This document shows positions 1-7,211 of a stretch of 62,149 bases of DNA, one piece after another. How positions within the stretch are numbered: the stretch's first letter is position 1; each line of letters begins with the position of its first letter. The DNA comes from an uncultured Collinsella sp. (GTDB lineage Bacteria > Actinomycetota > Coriobacteriia > Coriobacteriales > Coriobacteriaceae): assembly GCA_902479095.1 (NCBI GenBank), contig CABSNL010000002.1, positions 1 to 62,149 on the forward strand, in the 5' to 3' direction. The notes beneath the pieces are model-generated. The model was given only the letters and a program-made list of their open reading frames with translations. It searched no databases and was not told where the DNA came from. Both the position numbers and the translations under genes were made by a program.

Positions 1-45
1 GATCAGCCTCGGTCTCGTGGGCTCGGAGATGTGTATAAGAGACAG
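1..45. other. Illumina Nextera i7 adapter left in the assembly
   Basis: Bases 27-45 read AGATGTGTATAAGAGACAG, the Tn5 mosaic end used in Nextera libraries. It is preceded by GTCTCGTGGGCTCGG (12-26), the rest of the Nextera read-2 adapter, and by CAGCCTCG (4-11), which from memory matches an i7 index in adapter orientation. The guaA reading frame runs into it and gives nonsense residues after its conserved start. This is a library artefact and not part of the genome. Confidence 0.97.
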
Positions 46-149
46 ATCTCGGAATACACGTTGAGGTCGCGGACGCGACGGGCAATGAGCTGACCGTACT
101 GCGCACCAAAGTCGAGTACGAGGACCTTTGCGGAAGCCTTTTGATCCAT
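46..149 (-). CDS. guaA: GMP synthase (glutamine-hydrolysing), N-terminal fragment
   Basis: GMP synthase converts XMP to GMP with glutamine-derived ammonia in purine synthesis. Only about 35 residues are present, starting MDQKASAKVLVLDFGAQYGQ and continuing LIARRVRDLNVYSEI, the highly conserved start of the GATase domain. The ATG at 149 is preceded by an AGGGGG ribosome binding site. A longer in-frame extension upstream carries no family similarity. The gene is cut by adapter sequence at 45/46, so the catalytic Cys and the synthetase domain are missing from this window for technical reasons, not because of mutation. Confidence 0.93.
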
Positions 150-416
150 GGTTCCCCCTCTTGTTGGCGGGGAGCCGGTGCCCACCCGCGTGAATGAACG
201 AAAATAACCTCCATAGTGTACACGTTATATGGGGTTTCTCGTCCCTCGCAGCCATCAGCGCACGGCAAACGCACGACCTGGGCCCCTATTTGACGGCAAT
301 TGAAGTGTTACCAGACGTTGCAGATGATGTAATACGTTTGAACATTGGACGCCCTGTGCCACAATACTGCCGAACGACTCCGCCTCTGTGGCGGCAAATA
401 CGATAGGAATACCAGC

Positions 417-1430
417 ATGAAGCGCATCCTTCTCATCGCCACGGGCGGCACCATCGCATCGACCGAGGACGGCAACGGCCTCTCCCCCGCCCTGACCGGT
501 GAGGAACTCGCCCAGAGCGTCCCCGAGATCTCGGGCCTCTGCGAGCTCGACGTCGTGCAGCCCATGAACATCGACAGCACCAATATGCGCCCGAGCGACT
601 GGATGCGCATCCGCGATGTCATCGTCGAAGGCTATGCCGATCACGACGGCTTTGTGGTCCTGCACGGCACCGACACCATGAGCTACACCGCGGCGGCGCT
701 TTCCTATCTGATTCAGGACAGCCCCAAGCCCATCGTGCTCACCGGCTCGCAAAAGCCCATGGGCAACCCCTTTACCGATGCCAAGCTCAACCTGTACCAG
801 AGTCTGCTCTATGCACTCGACGAGCATTCGCACGATGTTTCGATCGTGTTTGGCGGCGTAGCCATTGCCGGTACGCGTGCCCGCAAACAGCGCACTATGA
901 GCTTTAACGCGTTCATTAGCGTCAACTATCCTCCCATCGCTTATATCCGCAACGACCGCATCGTGCGCAACGGGCTTCACGGCACTCACCAGAATGAGAG
1001 CCCGGTGCATTTCTACGACAGTATCGACCCGCGCGTATTTGTCCTTAAGCTGACGCCCGGCGTGAACCCGGGTATCCTGGACGCCCTAGCCGATAGCTAC
1101 GATGCTGTAATTCTTGAGACCTTTGGCATTGGCGGTATTCCCGAGTTTGGCGAGTCCGGCGAGTCATTCCAGGAGACGATTTTCCGCTGGGTCGATTCGG
1201 GCCGTACTGTCGTTATGACCACGCAGGTCCCCGAGGAGGGCCTCGACCTGGGTGTTTATGAGGTCGGCCGAGCTTACGCCGATCATCCGGGTATTTTGCG
1301 CGGCGACGACATGACCACCGAGACGCTCGTGGCCAAAACCATGTGGGCGCTCGGCCAGTCACGTGATGCGGCAGAGATTCAGCGCCTGTTCTACAGCCAA
1401 GTCAACCACGACCGCATCCCGATGGCGTAA
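417..1430 (+). CDS. ansA: L-asparaginase, type I (cytoplasmic)
   Basis: Predicted to hydrolyse L-asparagine to aspartate and ammonia. The 337-residue protein has both family signatures: TGGTIAS at residues 9-15 with the nucleophilic Thr, and LHGTDTMSY at about 82-90 with the second Thr-Asp pair, followed by LTGSQKPM with the catalytic Lys. Length fits the family. No signal peptide is visible, so the cytoplasmic form is likely. The ATG at 417 is preferred over an upstream in-frame start at 345 because the first conserved residues follow it directly and AGGA lies just upstream. It is divergent from guaA, and the 267 bases between them must hold both promoters, though I could not pick out clear boxes. 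Confidence 0.93.
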   Translation: MKRILLIATGGTIASTEDGNGLSPALTGEELAQSVPEISGLCELDVVQPMNIDSTNMRPSDWMRIRDVIVEGYADHDGFVVLHGTDTMSYTAAALSYLIQDSPKPIVLTGSQKPMGNPFTDAKLNLYQSLLYALDEHSHDVSIVFGGVAIAGTRARKQRTMSFNAFISVNYPPIAYIRNDRIVRNGLHGTHQNESPVHFYDSIDPRVFVLKLTPGVNPGILDALADSYDAVILETFGIGGIPEFGESGESFQETIFRWVDSGRTVVMTTQVPEEGLDLGVYEVGRAYADHPGILRGDDMTTETLVAKTMWALGQSRDAAEIQRLFYSQVNHDRIPMA

Positions 1431-1452
1431 TTCAGTTGTCGACGGGTATCCC

Positions 1453-1671
1453 CTATTCGATGCCCTCGAGAAGTTCTGACACCGTCATGCCGAGTGCAGG
1501 CGCGATCTTAAATAGAACCTTGAGCGTGAAATTTGCCGTCCCATCTTCGATTCGGTCGAGGTAGGGTCGGCTGATTCCTGTCGCCACACAAAAATCGACC
1601 TTGGAGATACCAAGGGCCTTGCGCGTCCGCTCAACTCGCTCGCCAAGAATCTGTTTCGCATGTTCATTCAT
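1453..1671 (-). CDS. XRE-family HTH regulator, small
   Basis: A 72-residue protein that is almost entirely one Cro/C1-type helix-turn-helix: RKALGISKVDFCVATGISR, then YLDRIEDGTANFTLKVLFKI, ending in MTVSELLEGIE. Such single-domain proteins usually bind short palindromes as dimers. The start is uncertain. The ATG at 1671 gives a complete domain but has no clear ribosome binding site, and a TTG at 1695 would add eight residues. The gene diverges from the hypothetical gene at 1748 across a perfect 26-bp palindrome (1700-1725), the likely operator. Lack of a toxin-like neighbour leaves its role open. Confidence 0.85.
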   Translation of the reverse strand: MNEHAKQILGERVERTRKALGISKVDFCVATGISRPYLDRIEDGTANFTLKVLFKIAPALGMTVSELLEGIE

Positions 1672-1699
1672 GCAGACGAGTTTGAAATGGAGCAAAACA

Positions 1700-1725
1700 A
1701 AAACGTAAACTATAGTTTACGTTTT
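1700..1725. promoter_or_regulatory. Perfect 26-bp palindrome, probable operator of the divergent pair
   Basis: The core GTAAACTATAGTTTAC (1705-1720) is extended by AAAAC and GTTTT to an unbroken 26-bp palindrome. It lies between the start of the XRE regulator (minus) and the hypothetical gene (plus) and contains TATA-like -10 material for both directions. This is a natural autoregulatory site for the neighbouring HTH protein. Function is inferred; the palindrome itself is seen directly. Confidence 0.8.
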
Positions 1726-1747
1726 GCCGAATATACAGGAGTTTTCT

Positions 1748-2137
1748 ATGTCGGCTTGCTCGATTTGCATGCGTCAGAAATCACGTTGCGCAGACGGCGC
1801 GCAGCCCAAGCTTGTCGTCGTTGAGGCCGAATGCCTTTCCCCGGACGAACGCACAGCCTTTACGCTGCTATCGAGCCGTGTTGCAACCGCACTGCTCCCC
1901 GACCCGGCGAGAGGCGAGCTCGCCGCTCAATGTCAGGCGTATGGCTGCGCCCTTGACCAGGCCGTAGTAATAGTAACCAGCCAGCGTGGCCTGCCCCTTC
2001 TCCTAGAAGCCGGTATCGCACTCACTCTTCGCGGCGCCGGATACGAAAACGAGGCCGCCGCCGACATGGTCTTTAAACCACGATCGAGCGGCGGCCTCGC
2101 AGCAGCCATTGAATATGCGTGCAGGCTCGTTGCCTAA
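1748..2137 (+). CDS. Hypothetical protein, CxxC near N-terminus
   Basis: A 129-residue protein starting MSACSICMRQKSRC, with ATG at 1748 and an AGGAG ribosome binding site 7 nt upstream. I do not recognise the family. Three or four cysteines in the first 14 residues could bind metal. The middle (ALDQAVVIVTSQRGLPLLLE) is hydrophobic and may form a beta-strand core, but no transmembrane segment is convincing. It shares the palindromic operator region with the divergent XRE gene, so the two are probably coregulated. It converges with the DUF1648 gene, with only 9 bases between the stops. Confidence 0.7.
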   Translation: MSACSICMRQKSRCADGAQPKLVVVEAECLSPDERTAFTLLSSRVATALLPDPARGELAAQCQAYGCALDQAVVIVTSQRGLPLLLEAGIALTLRGAGYENEAAADMVFKPRSSGGLAAAIEYACRLVA

Positions 2138-2146
2138 AAGGACAAG

Positions 2147-2530
2147 CTAGAAACCAAAGCCAAAGCCCGTTCCAGTAATCGCCGAATACATAAAGTAGAC
2201 GTTGATTACGTTGAGGAACACGCCCGTGATGCAGCCGTTGCGCAGGTAGCGCTCGCACGCAAGACGTGCCATCACAGCGGAGTCATCATTGTTTTTAGCC
2301 TGGCGTCCCGCCGTAAAGTACGTCGCTACGCTCAGCAGCAGGTTGAGCACCGGCAGCGCCAGCAACTCGTAGCTCTTGCCCCAGCGTGTCACCTCGCCGG
2401 CGGCGTTAAACTTCGTTGCCACCTCGGGACCAATGTTGGGGATAACACACGCTGCGACCACCAGCGGAATCACCGCAAGTACGAGCAGCGCAATACCCAT
2501 GTAGCCAGCTTTTTTGCCATATTTAAACAT
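2147..2530 (-). CDS. DUF1648-type membrane protein
   Basis: A 127-residue membrane protein with about three hydrophobic segments: GIALLVLAVIPLVVAACVIP near residue 12, LLALPVLNLLLSVATYF near 56, and GVFLNVINVYFMYSA near 103. Between the first two lies IPNIGPEVATKFNAAGEVTR, which fits the DUF1648 pattern (P.ip.HfN..GepdrwgsK) found in SdpI-like proteins. SdpI itself is an immunity and signalling protein, but that role cannot be assumed here. The start lies 11 nt after the ychF stop, with an AAGGA site overlapping that junction, so the two genes are probably cotranscribed. Confidence 0.8.
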   Translation of the reverse strand: MFKYGKKAGYMGIALLVLAVIPLVVAACVIPNIGPEVATKFNAAGEVTRWGKSYELLALPVLNLLLSVATYFTAGRQAKNNDDSAVMARLACERYLRNGCITGVFLNVINVYFMYSAITGTGFGFGF

Positions 2531-2541
2531 ATGCGTCGTCC

Positions 2542-3618
2542 TTACACGTTAAAGCGGAAGTGCACGACGTCGCCATCGGCCATGACATAGTCCTTGCCCT
2601 CAATACGCAGCTTGCCGGCAGCCTTGGCGCCCTGCTCGCCACCGAGCTCGATGTAGTCGTCATAGCCAATGACCTCGGCCTTAATAAAGCCGCGCTCAAA
2701 GTCGGTGTGGATGACACCGGCGGCCTGCGGGGCGGTCGCGCCCTGACGCACCGTCCAGGCCTTGACCTCCATCTCACCAGCCGTAAAGAACGACTGCAGG
2801 CCGAGCAGCTTGTAGGCAGCCTGAGCGAGCACGTCCAGGCCGGGCTGTTCCAGGCCCAGGCTCTCCAGGTAGTCGGCAGCGTCCTCGGGATCGAGCTCGG
2901 AAAGCTCGGCCTCGATCTTGGCGCAGATGGGCAACGGCTTGACGCCATCGATGGGCGCCAGATCGTCGTTGAGCATATCCTCGTCCACGTTGGCCACATA
3001 CAGGATGGGCTTCATGGTGAGCAGGAACAGGCCCTTGGCGGCAGCACGCTCCTCATCGGTCATCTCCATGGATGCGGCGCGCTTGCCCTCGTTGAGCCAG
3101 GCAAGCAGGCGCTTAGCGACCTCGAACTTGGGCATGAGTTCCTTGTCGCGCTTGGCCTCCTTCTCGAGCTTGGGCAGCTGCTTCTCGAGCGTGCCCATGT
3201 CGGCCAGGATGAGCTCGGTCATGATGGTGTCGGCATCGCCGGCGGGATCGACGAACTCGCCCGTGCGGCCCACCTCACGCATGACGTTGGGGTCCTTAAA
3301 GTAGCGCACGACCTCGCAGATGGCATCGGTCTCGCGGATGTTTGCCAAGAACTGGTTGCCCAGGCCCTCGCCCTCGTTAGCGCCCTTCACCAGACCTGCA
3401 ATGTCGACAAACTCGACCGTCGCCGGCACAATGCGACCGGGGTTGACGATGTCGGCGAGCTTTTGCAGGCGGCTATCGGGCACATCGACGATACCCACGT
3501 TGGGGTCGATCGTGGCAAACGGGTAGTTGGCGGCAAGGCCGGTCTTTTTGGTAAGCGCGGTGAACAGCGTCGACTTGCCCACGTTGGGCAGGCCCACGAT
3601 ACCGATGGAAAGGGACAC
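2542..3618 (-). CDS. ychF: Redox-regulated ribosome-associated ATPase YchF (Obg family)
   Basis: A 358-residue P-loop protein close to the usual length of about 363. It has GLPNVGKST (G1, residues 9-17), DIAGLVKGANEGEGLGNQFL (G3 and following), and a C-terminal TGS-like domain ending ARTMSWPM-equivalent GKDYVMADGDVVHFRFNV. YchF/OLA1 proteins prefer ATP over GTP and bind ribosomes. The start is the GTG at 3618 with GGAG about 6 nt upstream; a long in-frame extension to 3903 has no family similarity and runs into intergenic sequence. It lies immediately upstream of the DUF1648 gene. Confidence 0.95.
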   Translation of the reverse strand: MSLSIGIVGLPNVGKSTLFTALTKKTGLAANYPFATIDPNVGIVDVPDSRLQKLADIVNPGRIVPATVEFVDIAGLVKGANEGEGLGNQFLANIRETDAICEVVRYFKDPNVMREVGRTGEFVDPAGDADTIMTELILADMGTLEKQLPKLEKEAKRDKELMPKFEVAKRLLAWLNEGKRAASMEMTDEERAAAKGLFLLTMKPILYVANVDEDMLNDDLAPIDGVKPLPICAKIEAELSELDPEDAADYLESLGLEQPGLDVLAQAAYKLLGLQSFFTAGEMEVKAWTVRQGATAPQAAGVIHTDFERGFIKAEVIGYDDYIELGGEQGAKAAGKLRIEGKDYVMADGDVVHFRFNV

Positions 3619-3661
3619 GACAGCTCCTTTTGGTACAGGTACTTCAAACCGTATAAGTATA

Positions 3662-3705
3662 GCGCCGCCGCAGCATCCGGGCGAATCCGGACACCGCGGC
3701 GGCGC
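3662..3705 (-). terminator. GC-rich hairpin downstream of the family 4 glucosidase gene
   Basis: Ten-base arms GCGCCGCCGC (3662-3671) and GCGGCGGCGC (3696-3705) enclose a 24-nt loop that can itself fold. It lies 41 nt past the stop of the glucosidase gene (minus strand) and before ychF. There is no long T-run, so intrinsic termination is only probable. Confidence 0.6.
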
Positions 3706-3745
3706 AAATGAAGCAGAGATGCGTGAGAGTTCGAGACAGTAGTCC

Positions 3746-5089
3746 TTACTTAAGCTCGGGCCAGAAATCCTTGTTGGCCTCGATGAGCTCGTCCAGGATC
3801 TGCTTAGCAACGCTTGCCGAAGGAATGGTCTTGGAGAGCGTGAGCGCCTGCCAGAGCTTCTGGTAGCTGCCCTCGACCCAAGCCTGGACAACGAGCTTCT
3901 CAACGGAAACCTGCTGCTCCATCAGGCCCTTCTGGAACTGCGGAATCGGGCCCTGGCAGATCTTCTCAAAGCCGTTGGAACCGACGATGCAAGGCACCTC
4001 GACCATGGCCGTCGGGTCGAAGTTGGGCACAGCGCCATCGTTGGGGACGATCAGCAGGAAGCGCTCGAGCGTGTTCTCGGCCAGTGCGCAGGCAAGGTCG
4101 ACGATGTAGTTGGCATGTACATCCGGCTCAAAGCCGCCGTCCTTGGCAGTACCCTTGGCGATGATGTCGCGGCAAGCGCCAAAGACCTTCTTCTCGCGGC
4201 CGTCCATAACCTCATTGGCGCGAGTGTAGTTGGGGTCAGACGTCTCGACGACATAGTCCGGGTACAGGTAATACTTGAGGTAGGTATTGGGAATCGTCTC
4301 GGGATCGACAGCATAGACATCCTTGGCCTTGCCGAAGGTGTGAATCCAGCTCTCCTCGACATGCTGCCCCTTACCGGCCTCGTGCTCGATGCCGTCCAGG
4401 TAGCCGTTCTTAGCCATGTGCTCCTTAATCTGCGGCATGAGGTCGTTGCCGTCCTTGTCGTAGATCTTGCTCCACCAACCAAAGTGGTTGAGGCCGTAGT
4501 AGCTATACTGCAGCTCGCGACGATCTTTGATGCCGCACATACGGCTCATCTTATCCATAAGGTCGATAGGCATGTCGCAGATGTTGATGATGCGGCTGTT
4601 GGGGCGCAGCACGCGGCAGGCCTCGGCGACGATGGCCGCGGGGTTGGAGTAGTTGAGCATCCAGGCGTTGGGGCTGTACTTCTCCATGTAGTCGAGGATC
4701 TCGATGACACCACCGATGGAGCGCATGCCGTAGGCGATACCGCCGGCACCGCAGGTCTCTTGACCAACGCAGCCGTACTTGAGAGGAATCTTCTCGTCGA
4801 GCTCACGCATGGCGTACAGGCCAACGCGGATGTGAGCGAGGACGAAGTCAGTACCGGTAAAAGCGGTCTCGGGGTCGGTGGTGTAGTTGAACTCAACCTC
4901 GGGGGCGTTCTCGTGGAAGTAGATCTCGCAGGCCTTGGCCACGGTCTCCTGGCGCTCGGCGTTGTTGTCGTAGAAGGTCACCTTGTTGACCGGGAAGCGG
5001 TCGCGCTCCTCAAGCAGCATCAGAGCGATGCCCGGGGTGAAGGTAGAGCCACCGCCGGCAATGGTCACGGCATAGTTTTTCTTGGACAT
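3746..5089 (-). CDS. Family 4 glycoside hydrolase, 6-phospho-alpha-glucosidase type
   Basis: A 447-residue NAD+- and metal-dependent glycosidase of the GH4 family. AVTIAGGGSTFTPGI at the start is the NAD+-binding loop, NICDMPIDLM near residue 170 carries the metal-ligand Cys, and YGLNHFGWW near 200 carries the metal-ligand His. The sequence most resembles the MalH/GlvA/AglB group that splits 6'-phosphorylated alpha-glucosides delivered by a PTS. It follows a PTS EIICB gene on the same strand, and GAGGAGG sits before the ATG. The substrate (maltose-, isomaltulose- or polyol-glucoside phosphate) cannot be fixed from sequence. Confidence 0.9.
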   Translation of the reverse strand: MSKKNYAVTIAGGGSTFTPGIALMLLEERDRFPVNKVTFYDNNAERQETVAKACEIYFHENAPEVEFNYTTDPETAFTGTDFVLAHIRVGLYAMRELDEKIPLKYGCVGQETCGAGGIAYGMRSIGGVIEILDYMEKYSPNAWMLNYSNPAAIVAEACRVLRPNSRIINICDMPIDLMDKMSRMCGIKDRRELQYSYYGLNHFGWWSKIYDKDGNDLMPQIKEHMAKNGYLDGIEHEAGKGQHVEESWIHTFGKAKDVYAVDPETIPNTYLKYYLYPDYVVETSDPNYTRANEVMDGREKKVFGACRDIIAKGTAKDGGFEPDVHANYIVDLACALAENTLERFLLIVPNDGAVPNFDPTAMVEVPCIVGSNGFEKICQGPIPQFQKGLMEQQVSVEKLVVQAWVEGSYQKLWQALTLSKTIPSASVAKQILDELIEANKDFWPELK

Positions 5090-5186
5090 GATGTCCTCCT
5101 CATTCTGGCCGCTTGCTCAATCCATCCCCGTACGCGGCCTGCACGGTTTGGAATTGTTACCTAGAAGTGGAGTTTTTTATCTCTAG

Positions 5187-5226
5187 AATCGGCCTTGCGG
5201 TGCATACCGGCTCTGCAAGGCCGATT
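5187..5226 (-). terminator. Perfect 12-bp hairpin between PTS and glucosidase genes
   Basis: AATCGGCCTTGC (5187-5198) and its exact complement GCAAGGCCGATT (5215-5226) flank a 16-nt loop, 19 nt beyond the PTS stop and about 98 nt before the glucosidase start. There is no T-run on the minus strand. It could be a partial terminator or an mRNA-stabilising hairpin that sets different levels of the two proteins. Confidence 0.6.
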
Positions 5227-5244
5227 GTTTCGATGGACGATGGT

Positions 5245-6855
5245 TTACAGAAGACTCTCGAACTTCAGAAGACTCTCGAACTTCTCGCGAACCTGCGGGA
5301 CGGTAAGGCCGATGATGACCTGGATTGACTGACCTTGGACCACCAAGCCATGCGTACCGATCGCCTTGAAGGAAGCCTCGGGTGCAACGACGCCCTTGTC
5401 CTTGACGTTAACGCGCAGACGGGTAGCGCAGTTAGTTACATCGATGATGTTATCCGTGCCACCGAGCAGATCGAGGATGTTCTCGGCAAGCACCAAGCGC
5501 TCATCATCTTTACTCTGGGCGACCGATTTGCCAGCAGCAGCACCGCCCTGCTTTTGCTTGTAGTCGGCCTTGGACTTGAGCTCGACCTCAACATCGTCAT
5601 CCTCGCGACCGGGGGTCTTAAAGTCGAACTTGACGATCAGGAAACGGAAGACCACGACCCAAAGAGCGGTAAAGCACAGACCGACAAGGATGGAGATGGC
5701 GTACTGCAGACCGTGTGCGGCCCAAAGGGGCAGCCAGTCCCACGAGAGCATCGAGATGATGCCGCCGTCGAAGATGCCCACGACGCCAAGGAGGTTTTGA
5801 GCCATGCAGCCGAGCGCTCCGAGCACGCAGTGGACGACGAACAGGCCGGGCGCGATGAACAGGAAGGTGAAGTCAAGCGGCTCGGTGATACCGCAAAGCA
5901 TAGCGGTAAGGGTGACCGGGATCAGCAGAGCCTTGACGCGCTGCTTGCGCTCGGGTTTGGCGGTCATATAAAACGCAATGGCGACGCCAAGCGAGCCGAA
6001 GACCTTAGTCCAACCAGGGCAGGTATAGGCAGCCCAGGGTGCGGCATCCTTAAGAGCAATGCTCGGATCGGCAGCCAGTTGGGGCAGGATGTTGGCCCAA
6101 GCAGCAAAGATGCCGCCGTTGACCGCCGCGTTGTCGTAATAGAACGGCGTATAGATAAAGTGGTGCAGGCCTGTAGGGATCAGCACGCGCTCGAAGAAAG
6201 CAAAGACACCCACGCCAAACGTACCGGCGGAAAGGATGAATCCCTGGAAGGCGGAGATAGCAGCCTGAACATGCGGCCACACCAGGCAGGCGATAAGAGC
6301 GACCGGAACCATAACGAAGAAACCGATCATATAGATGAACACAGAGCCCGAGAACACGCCCAGCCACTCAGGAAGTTCGGTGTCGAAGAACTTGTTATGC
6401 AGCATCGTGGCGATACCAGAAATGATAAGCGCGCCCATGATGCCCATATCAAGCGTTTTGATGCTTGCGATAGTGGCAAGACCAGTACCGCTGCCCGCCT
6501 CGACAGAGTAGTCGACCCCAAAGACAGGGCCCCACTGCCCCAAGATTGTGCTTACAAAGTAGTTGAAGGTAAGGTAGATGGCCAAAGCCTCCATGCAGCA
6601 GCGAGCGTTCTGCTTGTTCGCGAGCGAGATTGGCAACGCTACGCAAAACAGCAACGGCATCTGGTTAAAGAGCGTCCAACCACCCTGGAGCAGCACATTC
6701 CAGCAATCAAACCAAAGATGGCCCGCAGTGGCCATCTCGCCAAAGATCGCCTCGGTGGTAAACAACGTACCCAGGCCGACGACGATTCCGGAAAATGCGA
6801 AAAGAATTGCAGGCGTGTACATTGCACCGCCGAAACGTTGTATCTTTTGCATCAT
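5245..6855 (-). CDS. PTS alpha-glucoside transporter EIICB
   Basis: A 536-residue membrane permease of the glucose-glucoside PTS superfamily. An EIIC domain of about 10 hydrophobic segments (residues 10-430) includes ERVLIPTGLHHFIYTPFYY and CGITEPLDFTFLF, the conserved EIIC loop with its GITEP motif. A linker is followed by an EIIB domain with NVIDVTNCATRLRV-like text (NIIDVTNCATRLRVNVKD), where Cys is the phosphorylation site. There is no EIIA domain, so the stand-alone Crr-type EIIA at 35915 could serve it. The start at 6855 follows AGGGGG; upstream in-frame Met codons lack such a site. The last 12 residues repeat KFESLL twice, from an 18-bp tandem duplication. Confidence 0.93.
   Translation of the reverse strand: MMQKIQRFGGAMYTPAILFAFSGIVVGLGTLFTTEAIFGEMATAGHLWFDCWNVLLQGGWTLFNQMPLLFCVALPISLANKQNARCCMEALAIYLTFNYFVSTILGQWGPVFGVDYSVEAGSGTGLATIASIKTLDMGIMGALIISGIATMLHNKFFDTELPEWLGVFSGSVFIYMIGFFVMVPVALIACLVWPHVQAAISAFQGFILSAGTFGVGVFAFFERVLIPTGLHHFIYTPFYYDNAAVNGGIFAAWANILPQLAADPSIALKDAAPWAAYTCPGWTKVFGSLGVAIAFYMTAKPERKQRVKALLIPVTLTAMLCGITEPLDFTFLFIAPGLFVVHCVLGALGCMAQNLLGVVGIFDGGIISMLSWDWLPLWAAHGLQYAISILVGLCFTALWVVVFRFLIVKFDFKTPGREDDDVEVELKSKADYKQKQGGAAAGKSVAQSKDDERLVLAENILDLLGGTDNIIDVTNCATRLRVNVKDKGVVAPEASFKAIGTHGLVVQGQSIQVIIGLTVPQVREKFESLLKFESLL
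5248..5283. repeat. 18-bp tandem duplication at the 3' end of the PTS gene
   Basis: The unit AGAAGACTCTCGAACTTC occurs twice in a row. In frame it adds six residues (KFESLL repeated) at the extreme C-terminus of the EIIB domain, just before the stop. Confidence 0.9.
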
Positions 6856-6999
6856 GACGGGGAATCCCCCTCTCTTCATTCGGAGCGACTGCGGTTTTGG
6901 CTTCACTCGAGACCGCAGACGCGCCGTTTGCGTGTACCTCGTGCAATAGGACGGGTGGGCCCGTGTCCCTGACTTCTTGCACTTCTTTTTTATCATATC

Positions 7000-7015
7000 A
7001 CTTATCTAGACAAGT
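7000..7015. promoter_or_regulatory. Candidate GntR/TreR-type operator, PTS side
   Basis: ACTTATCTAGACAAGT is a 16-bp palindrome with one mismatch, centred on TCTAGA. It lies about 145 nt upstream of the PTS start. The half-site AGACAAGT recurs as ACTTGTCT at 7131-7138, close to the divergent dehydrogenase gene. GntR/UTRA sugar regulators of the TreR group are known to use sites of the CTTGT..ACAAG type. Confidence 0.7.
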
Positions 7016-7033
7016 TAGCATTAATACTACGGT

Positions 7034-7065
7034 CGGTAAACGGTTGATTATTAGCCGTAAACGGT
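7034..7065. repeat. Paired 11-bp direct repeats in the divergent promoter region
   Basis: CGGTAAACGGT (7034-7044) and CCGTAAACGGT (7055-7065) recur 21 bp apart, two helical turns, so they face the same side of the DNA. They may bind a second regulator or the catabolite control system. Only the repeat is directly seen. Confidence 0.5.
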
Positions 7066-7130
7066 ATATGTCCAGTATTTCGCCTGCTAAAGCTGATATA
7101 GCTGATGGCCTCAATTCATAATTCTTTTCT

Positions 7131-7165
7131 ACTTGTCTAGATGTGCTTGTCTATATCTATAGACA
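7131..7165. promoter_or_regulatory. Candidate operators, dehydrogenase side
   Basis: ACTTGTCTAGA (7131-7141) matches the half-site of the operator at 7000-7015. It is followed by TGTCTATA-TC-TATAGACA (7148-7165), an inverted repeat with 8-bp arms. Together they lie 47-81 nt before the ATG at 7212, a normal place for repression of the dehydrogenase-regulator transcript. Confidence 0.65.
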
Positions 7166-7211
7166 TGCCTATACTTCATTACAACATTCACCGCCACGTT
7201 AAGGAGTCACC

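Noticed and set aside
3..185. 60-residue frame starting upstream of guaA and ending in adapter-derived residues
   Set aside because: The last 12 or so residues are encoded by the Nextera adapter and the first 12 precede the conserved GMP synthase start; only 46-149 is genomic guaA.
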